Assembly: GCF_029854215.1 (NCBI RefSeq)
Contig: NZ_CP122961.1
Location: 4,164,892-4,228,891, forward strand
Direction: 5' to 3'
DNA length: 64,000 nt
From: Halomonas alkaliantarctica
Lineage (GTDB): Bacteria > Pseudomonadota > Gammaproteobacteria > Pseudomonadales > Halomonadaceae
Shown: positions 58,745 through 64,000 of the stretch, piece after piece
Layout: the number at the start of each line of letters is the position of its first letter
How positions within the stretch are numbered: position 1 is the first letter of the stretch
Program-made: the position numbers and the translations under genes
Notes under the pieces: model-generated
What the model was told of the DNA's origin: nothing
The model's database searches: none
What the model saw: the letters and a program-made list of their open reading frames with translations, nothing else

Positions 58745-59590
58745 ATGCTGTCTTACCAACATGCCTACCATGCCGGTAATTTTGCCGATGTGCATAAACA
58801 TCTGACCCTATATGCGGTGATTGAGCACTTATTACGTAAAAAAACCGCTATTACATATGTTGATACTCATGCGGGTAGAGGCCTCTATCCGCTTAATGCC
58901 CAAGAGACACAACGGCTGCAAGAGTATCGCGAGGGTATTTGGCCACTCTGGCAAGCTCATACAGGACTGAATGACACGTTACTGAGCGCCTGGAAAGCGG
59001 TGTTAACAAGTGCTCAATCTTCTCCAGCATCACTGACGCATTACCCTGGTTCTCCTTGGTGGTTAAGTCACTCTCTGCGTGAACAAGATCGACTAACGCT
59101 GTTTGAACTACATCCTGGCGAGCATGAGCAGCTGAGTACTCAAGGGTTACCACCGCACGCAAAGCGCGTGTTTGGTGACGGTTTGGCCGGACTAAAAGCT
59201 ATGTTGCCCGCTCCATCCCCGCGGTTGTGTGTGCTGATCGATCCCAGCTATGAGCGTAAAGCGGAGTACCAGGAAGTTGCTGACACAGTGGTTTATACGC
59301 TAGAAAAAGCGCGCCATGGGGTGGTATTGATTTGGTATCCGCTGTTACCAGTAGGCCATCATTACACGCTATTAAGCAACCTTGCGGAGAGCGGAATACG
59401 CAAGATATGGCGCAGCGAGCTGCTGCTGCGCGAATCAGGGGAGCAGGCCCATGGCATGTTCGGTAGCGGTATGCTGGTGATTAATCCGCCCTGGGGGTTG
59501 GATAACCGCCTGGCAGCAGCGATGGCGGAAATTACCCCGCTGCTAGGTGCCGACAGTCGCTATCAGTCGGATTGGTGGGTGGGAGAGTAG
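58745..59590 (+). CDS. rlmJ: 23S rRNA (adenine-2030 N6)-methyltransferase
   Basis: 281 residues. MLSYQHAYHAGNFADVHKH is the RlmJ start, with YVDTHAGRGLYPL (SAM site), the catalytic DPSYERK (DPPY-like motif) and a GSGMLVINPPW C-terminal segment. Modifies A2030 in 23S rRNA. Convergent with mnmE, 19 bases apart. Confidence 0.94.
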   Translation: MLSYQHAYHAGNFADVHKHLTLYAVIEHLLRKKTAITYVDTHAGRGLYPLNAQETQRLQEYREGIWPLWQAHTGLNDTLLSAWKAVLTSAQSSPASLTHYPGSPWWLSHSLREQDRLTLFELHPGEHEQLSTQGLPPHAKRVFGDGLAGLKAMLPAPSPRLCVLIDPSYERKAEYQEVADTVVYTLEKARHGVVLIWYPLLPVGHHYTLLSNLAESGIRKIWRSELLLRESGEQAHGMFGSGMLVINPPWGLDNRLAAAMAEITPLLGADSRYQSDWWVGE

Positions 59591-59609
59591 TGGTTGTAAA
59601 CATGTAGCG

Positions 59610-60980
59610 CTATTTGCCGATACAAAAACTGCCGAAAATCTCGCCCAGTAAATCATCGGCGCTGAATTCGCCAGTGATCTCGCCTAAGGCCTGTTGGGCG
59701 TCGCGCAAATCTTCTGCCAGCAGTTCGCCTGCGCCATAGCCATCCAACTGAGCGCGGCCGGTATCAAGGGCTGCCATGGCACGGTCTAGGGCGTCCAGGT
59801 GGCGCCGGCGAGCGGAGAAGCGACCCTCAGTGGTGGCGGCAAAGCCCATCACATCCTTCAGATGAGCCTTTAAGTTATCCACACCCGTACCGGTTTTTGC
59901 CGAGAGCCTGACGATAGGCGTGGTTGTGGATAAATCAATACCCGCCGGTTCGGCACTGGTATCTATTTTATTTCGCACCAGGGTTAAGCGTGTCTGGTCG
60001 GGTAGGCGAGCGACAAACTCGGGCCAGATAGCCATGGGGTCGGTGGAAGTGGTGGTACTGGCATCAACGAGTAGCAACACCCGATCGGCTTTTTCTATCT
60101 CGGCCCAGGCACGGGCGACACCAATTTTTTCCACCGCATCGGGCGTATCGCGCAATCCTGCGGTGTCGATAATATGCAGCGGCATACCGTCGATATGAAT
60201 ATGCTCACGGAGTACGTCCCGGGTCGTCCCCGCGATATCCGTCACAATGGCGGTATCTTGTTCGGTCAGCGCATTTAGCAGGCTCGACTTACCCGCATTA
60301 GGCCACCCGGCAATGACCACGCTCATCCCTTCTCGCAACAGTGCACCTTGGCCTGCTGCCTGGCGTACGTCGCTCAGCGCTTGCTGGACGCTGCTTAAGT
60401 GCTGGGCAACATGGCCGTCGGCAAGAAAGTCGATCTCCTCTTCGGGGAAGTCGATTGCCGCTTCAACGTACACGCGTAGTTCGATCAAGCGCTGCACCAG
60501 CGCAGAGACACGCTTTGAGAACTCGCCCTGTAGTGAGCGCACGGCGTTTTCAGCTGCTGAGCGTGAGGTGGCATCGATGAGGTCGGCAATCGCTTCCGCC
60601 TGGGCCAGGTCGAGCTTGTCGTTCAAAAACGCCCGCTCGGAAAACTCTCCGGGCCGTGCCAAACGGGCACCCAAGGCCACACAGCGTTCAAGCAGCATGT
60701 CCATAATGATCGGGCCGCCGTGCCCCTGGAGTTCGAGTACGTCTTCACCGGTAAACGAGTGGGGACCGTTGAAGAACAGGGCGATGCCTTCGTCGATGCT
60801 CTCTTCTACGCCTTGGAAGGGGCCATAGTGAGCGTATCGTGGAGTAGGGCAATGCCCTACCATGGCTTGAGCGATTGCGCGGCAGGCGGGGCCGGAGACG
60901 CGGATAATACCCACGCCGCCACGTCCTGGGGGGGTTGCCAGCGCCGCAATGGTATCAGGCGTGTAGAGACGTTCGGCCAT
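59610..60980 (-). CDS. mnmE: tRNA modification GTPase MnmE (TrmE)
   Basis: 456 residues from ATG 60980; an in-frame TTG at 60998 is less likely. N-terminal tetrahydrofolate-binding domain ([19 protein letters not shown]), helical domain, embedded G domain ([27 protein letters not shown]) and the catalytic C-terminal FCIGK. Partner of MnmG. Holds two perfect DnaA boxes in coding sequence (59875-59883, 59925-59933). Confidence 0.96.
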   Translation of the reverse strand: MAERLYTPDTIAALATPPGRGGVGIIRVSGPACRAIAQAMVGHCPTPRYAHYGPFQGVEESIDEGIALFFNGPHSFTGEDVLELQGHGGPIIMDMLLERCVALGARLARPGEFSERAFLNDKLDLAQAEAIADLIDATSRSAAENAVRSLQGEFSKRVSALVQRLIELRVYVEAAIDFPEEEIDFLADGHVAQHLSSVQQALSDVRQAAGQGALLREGMSVVIAGWPNAGKSSLLNALTEQDTAIVTDIAGTTRDVLREHIHIDGMPLHIIDTAGLRDTPDAVEKIGVARAWAEIEKADRVLLLVDASTTTSTDPMAIWPEFVARLPDQTRLTLVRNKIDTSAEPAGIDLSTTTPIVRLSAKTGTGVDNLKAHLKDVMGFAATTEGRFSARRRHLDALDRAMAALDTGRAQLDGYGAGELLAEDLRDAQQALGEITGEFSADDLLGEIFGSFCIGK

Positions 60981-61067
60981 GGTGAATCTCTTAGTCAATT
61001 GGCAGAAGTAGCATTTGATCGATCTAGCATCGATCTACATAGTTTGGATTTGTCGACCTTAAAACGC

Positions 61068-61094
61068 CAGACCCCCGCTCAAGGCGGGGGTCTG
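61068..61094 (-). terminator. Terminator of the rpmH-rnpA-yidC unit
   Basis: CAGACCCCCGC (61068-61078) and GCGGGGGTCTG (61084-61094), 11-bp stem, tail GGCGTTTTAAG on minus, 22 bases after the yidC stop. Confidence 0.85.
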
Positions 61095-61115
61095 AAGGGT
61101 AATGACAAAGGCAGT

Positions 61116-62804
61116 CTATTTGGTTTTCATGCCCTTGCCGATACTCGGATCATTTTCGATTTTACGCGTAATGTAGTATTGCTGCGCTACCGAAATGATG
61201 TTGTTGACCACCCAGTAGATAACCAGGCCGGCCGGGAACCACAGGAAGAAGAAGGTAAAGATGATGGGGAGCATCTTCATGATCTTCGCCTGCATAGGAT
61301 CCGGAGGTGTTGGGTTCAACATCTGTTGAACGAACATGGAAATGCCCATCAGAATCGGCAGAATGAAGTACGGATCCTTCACCGATAGATCCTGAATCCA
61401 GAAGATAAATGGCGCGTGACGCAGTTCAACCGACTCCAGCAACATCCAGTAGAGAGCGATGAAGACAGGCATCTGAATCACAATAGGTAGACAGCCTCCC
61501 AGCGGATTTATTTTTTCCTTCTGGTAGAACTTCATCATCTCTTGCGACATTTTTTGCCGGTCATCGCCATACATCTCTTTCAGGCGCTGCATTTCCGGGC
61601 CAAGTTTACGCATCCGACCCATGGATTTGTAAGCTTTGGCGGAAAGTGGGAAAAGCACCGTCTTGACCAGTACGGTCAATAGGACAATCGACCAACCCCA
61701 GTTGCCGACGATTTCATGGATATGATCCAGTAGCCAGAAGAGGGGGTTGGCGATAAACCATAGCCAACCGTAATCCACGGTTAAGCGAAGGTTAGGTGCA
61801 ACCTGCTCTAGGTAGTCCTGCACCTTCGGCCCCATATAGAGGGTTGCCCCCAGGGATGCTTCGCCATCAGCTGCAACCGTGCTAGTGGGGCCAGCAAAGG
61901 CTACGACGCTGCGGTTGCTGGAGTCAGTGGTAACGTAGTAAAGGTTTTGTTGGTCCTGCTCGGGTGCCCATGCCGATACAAAGTAGTGCTGGATAATGGC
62001 TATCCAGCCGCCCTGCGCTTCGCGGTTTTCAAAGTTATTGCTTTGAATATCCTCGAAATCGATCTTCTCATAGCGAGCTTCCGGCGTTGAGTAAGCGGCC
62101 CCCAAATAGGACTTCATGCCCATAGAAACGCCGCTCGATGGATCAGGGCTATTGTCGCGTGCCAGTTGACCAATAAAGCGCGCACTAACCGGTGCATCGG
62201 TGTTATTGGCTAAGTAGTAATTGACATTGACTGCGTAGCTGCCGCGCTCAAAGGTAAGTCGCTTAATAACCTCAACGCCGTTGACGTCAGCGGTTAGATC
62301 AACGTTTAGTTCTTTGTCGTTATCGCCTAAACGATACTCTGAGTTTTCAGGCGTGAACGCGATGCGGCTAGCTTGGCCATCAAGCTGCAGACCTGATCGA
62401 GCCACGTAGCTACGGCTACTGTTATCGGATAACAGAACATAGTTTCGGTCTGAATCGAGTGATAATTTGTGCTGCGGTAACGCGGCATAAACTATATCGC
62501 CACCGTGTGGATCAATACGTACATCGAGAACGTCGGTGGTGACGGCAATGAAATCGCGGCTTGATGTCTCGCTTTCGGTATCAGGAATACCTTCACCCAC
62601 CGCACTCTGCTGTGAAGACGTACTCGGAACCGCTAAGCCCCCTTCATCATCTTCAACATTACTAGTAGGCGCCGAATTGCTGCGTTGAGTTACTTCAGGC
62701 ACTGAATCGTAATTCGGCTGCCCGTAATCCTGATTCCACTCAATGACTAGCAAGTACGCCAGTACGGCTAGTGGAATCAGTAATAAAAGTCGTTTTACGT
62801 CCAT
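61116..62804 (-). CDS. yidC: Membrane protein insertase YidC
   Basis: 562 residues. N-terminal membrane helix (LLLLIPLAVLAYLLVIEW), a large periplasmic beta domain (about 60-340), and five conserved helices (from WFIANPLFWLLDHIHEIVGNWG, KPLSAKAYKSMG-like KAYKSMGRMRKL, LGGCLPIVIQMPVFIALY and onward), ending in a short basic tail. It inserts Fo-c and other membrane proteins. The region following the first helix is rich in Ser/Asp. Confidence 0.96.
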   Translation of the reverse strand: MDVKRLLLLIPLAVLAYLLVIEWNQDYGQPNYDSVPEVTQRSNSAPTSNVEDDEGGLAVPSTSSQQSAVGEGIPDTESETSSRDFIAVTTDVLDVRIDPHGGDIVYAALPQHKLSLDSDRNYVLLSDNSSRSYVARSGLQLDGQASRIAFTPENSEYRLGDNDKELNVDLTADVNGVEVIKRLTFERGSYAVNVNYYLANNTDAPVSARFIGQLARDNSPDPSSGVSMGMKSYLGAAYSTPEARYEKIDFEDIQSNNFENREAQGGWIAIIQHYFVSAWAPEQDQQNLYYVTTDSSNRSVVAFAGPTSTVAADGEASLGATLYMGPKVQDYLEQVAPNLRLTVDYGWLWFIANPLFWLLDHIHEIVGNWGWSIVLLTVLVKTVLFPLSAKAYKSMGRMRKLGPEMQRLKEMYGDDRQKMSQEMMKFYQKEKINPLGGCLPIVIQMPVFIALYWMLLESVELRHAPFIFWIQDLSVKDPYFILPILMGISMFVQQMLNPTPPDPMQAKIMKMLPIIFTFFFLWFPAGLVIYWVVNNIISVAQQYYITRKIENDPSIGKGMKTK

Positions 62805-62876
62805 GAGGGTTCTGCCCGCTGGGTGGTGAACATGCTAATGGCGCAGTGTCATTTGCTCGACTCTTGACACACGAAA

Positions 62877-62894
62877 GCCTGCCAGTTGGCAGGC
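62877..62894 (-). terminator. Small hairpin between rnpA and yidC
   Basis: GCCTGCCA (62877-62884) and TGGCAGGC (62887-62894), tail TTTCG on minus; a partial terminator or processing hairpin in the 121-base gap. yidD, commonly here, is absent. Confidence 0.4.
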
Positions 62895-62925
62895 CGAGGT
62901 CGAGCGGCGAGGAGTGCACCAAAGG

Positions 62926-63318
62926 TCACGTGTCACGCTTAGGCGTTGGTACTGCGATCATCGCCTGTGCGTCACGCTGAAGTCGCTTCCACATGCCGTG
63001 CAACTGGCGATGTAAGGTGTCGTTATCGATATCCTGAACGCCACGTCGTGCCAATACCACTATATCCACAGAGGGTAAGTGATCTTGACGAAGACGAACG
63101 GATTCTCTAACCAGACGCTTGAAACGGTTGCGATCTACAGCGCGTTTAACATTCTTTTTGCTGACCACCAGTCCAAGGCGGGGGTGTCCCCGAGTACTCA
63201 AGCGGACTAACGCCATCATACCTTTGCCATGCACTTTTAGGTCGGCTTGCTCGAACACGTGACTAAAATCCCCAGCATTTAGTAACCGTAACTGCCGGGG
63301 AAAGCCTTGCTGCGGCAC
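62926..63318 (-). CDS. rnpA: Ribonuclease P protein component
   Basis: 130 residues from the GTG at 63318 (GGA five bases before); an in-frame TTG at 63324 is poorer. The conserved LGLVVSKKNVKRAVDRNRFKRLVRESVR segment binds P RNA. Helps process tRNA 5' ends. 13 bases after rpmH. Confidence 0.93.
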   Translation of the reverse strand: MPQQGFPRQLRLLNAGDFSHVFEQADLKVHGKGMMALVRLSTRGHPRLGLVVSKKNVKRAVDRNRFKRLVRESVRLRQDHLPSVDIVVLARRGVQDIDNDTLHRQLHGMWKRLQRDAQAMIAVPTPKRDT

Positions 63319-63331
63319 ACGCAATCCGAAA

Positions 63332-63466
63332 TCAGGCGCTCAGACGCTTGCGGCCTTTGGCACGGCGACGTGCGAGGACGGCGCGACCGTTTTTGGTTGC
63401 CATACGAGCACGGAAGCCATGCGCGCGCTTGCGCTTGAGAACGCTAGGTTGAAAAGTGCGTTTCAT
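63332..63466 (-). CDS. rpmH: 50S ribosomal protein L34
   Basis: 44 residues, highly basic: begins [19 protein letters not shown] and ends [11 protein letters not shown]. Too short for routine gene listing but unmistakable. First gene of the rpmH-rnpA-yidC unit, next to the origin. Confidence 0.97.
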   Translation of the reverse strand: MKRTFQPSVLKRKRAHGFRARMATKNGRAVLARRRAKGRKRLSA

Positions 63467-64000
63467 AACTCGTTATTCCCACGTGGTTTAGGACGGAAAG
63501 TGAATTCCAAAAAGCCCGGTCCAGTGAGGAACTAGCCGGGGAGATTCAATTCAAGACCGGAAATTGTAGAGACTTCCTTTGCTGGGTGCAATTTTTCCTT
63601 GCACAAAAAGCCTTATCACGCCGCAGCCAGCTTGCTTGATGTGGCAAGAGTAATGATCAATAAGGTCACTATTATTACTAATAGGTAGTTCTAAACCTGT
63701 TGTTATTAATAGTGGGGATACAATTTGTGGATAAGTGGTTTTAAATATTAAATTTCATATAGTTATAGTAATTAAAAATCTGTGTGTAAGTTCCGTATAA
63801 GCCGTCCAAAAGGTGTTGGCTGGTTGTGGTTAACCCGTGCGTAAGGCGCGTGATTAACGATTATCCCCGTCCCTCCACAGGGTTTTCCCATAAGCTCATG
63901 GCAAGTTGTCCACAGGTCAATATTGAGGGTTAAACCCGTGTGGATAACCGAGGCTTTGGGCGCTACAATGGTCGGCCGTTTTCAACCGATGGTGAGATGA
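63467..64000. other. oriC: Putative chromosomal origin, rpmH-dnaA intergenic
   Basis: No gene is supported. Perfect DnaA boxes at 63726-63734 and 63939-63947 (TGTGGATAA); near matches TTGTCCACA 63906-63914, TGTGGTTAA 63825-63833, TTATCCCCG 63861-63869 and TGTGTGTAA 63781-63789. AT-rich stretch 63655-63780 could be the unwinding element. TACAAT at 63964-63969 may be the dnaA -10 box, downstream of a DnaA box. The layout equals the Pseudomonas oriC. The dnaA start is expected just beyond the right edge. Confidence 0.75.

Noticed and set aside
59875..59933. Two DnaA boxes in mnmE as an origin
   Set aside because: Both lie in conserved coding sequence without an AT-rich element; kept only as a note.
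62740..62922. 60-codon frame between rnpA and yidC as YidD
   Set aside because: No YidD motif, and it overlaps the yidC start.
62922..62937. TCACGTG element as parS
   Set aside because: It is the 3' end of rnpA, and the second half does not match AAAC.
63474..63490. CCACGTGG core upstream of rpmH as a parS site
   Set aside because: Only the 8-base core matches; the flanks (TT and TTTA) fit the parS consensus at about 10 of 16 positions.

Overview
The window looks like a stretch of a gammaproteobacterial chromosome close to the replication origin, most likely a halophile of the Halomonadaceae (Halomonas-like). The case rests on gene order and family content: crc next to pyrE and rep near a cytochrome c5 as in pseudomonads, an NhaD Na+/H+ antiporter, strongly acidic exported proteins, and the classical origin block atp operon - parB - parA - rsmG - mnmG plus mnmE - yidC - rnpA - rpmH - oriC, with dnaA expected just beyond base 64000. 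No rRNA, tRNA, insertion sequence, prophage or CRISPR array was seen.

Layout. 1-6.7 kb: an amide/peptide utilisation operon (ANTAR antiterminator, Dpp/Opp-type importer, formamidase). 6.8-12.0 kb: crc, pyrE, trmL, rep and a diheme cytochrome c5. 12.2-20.3 kb: a GNAT gene diverging from a compact seven-gene operon (thermostable-hemolysin-family protein, AMP-dependent ligase, haem-oxygenase-like diiron oxidase, SDR dehydrogenase, exported TPR protein, response regulator, sensor kinase), then a CBS-domain gene. 20.4-30.3 kb: nhaD, glmS, glmU, apbE, uppP, a cation-efflux gene and mgtE. 30.3-42.0 kb: the ATP synthase operon atpIBEFHAGDC, parAB, rsmG and mnmG. 42.0-42.5 kb: a non-coding cluster of DnaA boxes. 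42.6-51.5 kb: a polar amino-acid ABC transporter, erpA, argC, a CLC channel, hemJ, thiD and hemL. 51.6-55.9 kb: a curli locus on one strand (csgDEFG, then csgBA). 56.1-59.6 kb: rdgB, hemW, an OmpA-like lipoprotein and rlmJ. 59.6-64 kb: mnmE, yidC, rnpA, rpmH and the rpmH-dnaA origin region.

How the genes work together. Most of the window is housekeeping: energy (ATP synthase), envelope precursors (glmS, glmU, uppP), tRNA modification (mnmE/mnmG, trmL), chromosome segregation (parAB) and ion balance (nhaD, mgtE, CLC, cation efflux). Three accessory modules stand out: the ANTAR-controlled amide operon, the ligase/diiron-oxidase/SDR operon that carries its own two-component system, and the curli system.

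The best candidate for an undescribed system is the 13.2-19.6 kb operon. It has the enzyme set of a small fatty- or amino-acid-derived metabolite pathway, is translationally coupled, includes its own two-component regulator, and is preceded by an operator-like repeat whose half-site arrangement recurs loosely just after the operon. A second notable observation is that DnaA boxes cluster at two places about 21.5 kb apart, upstream of mnmG (E. coli-like position) and between rpmH and the expected dnaA (Pseudomonas-like position).
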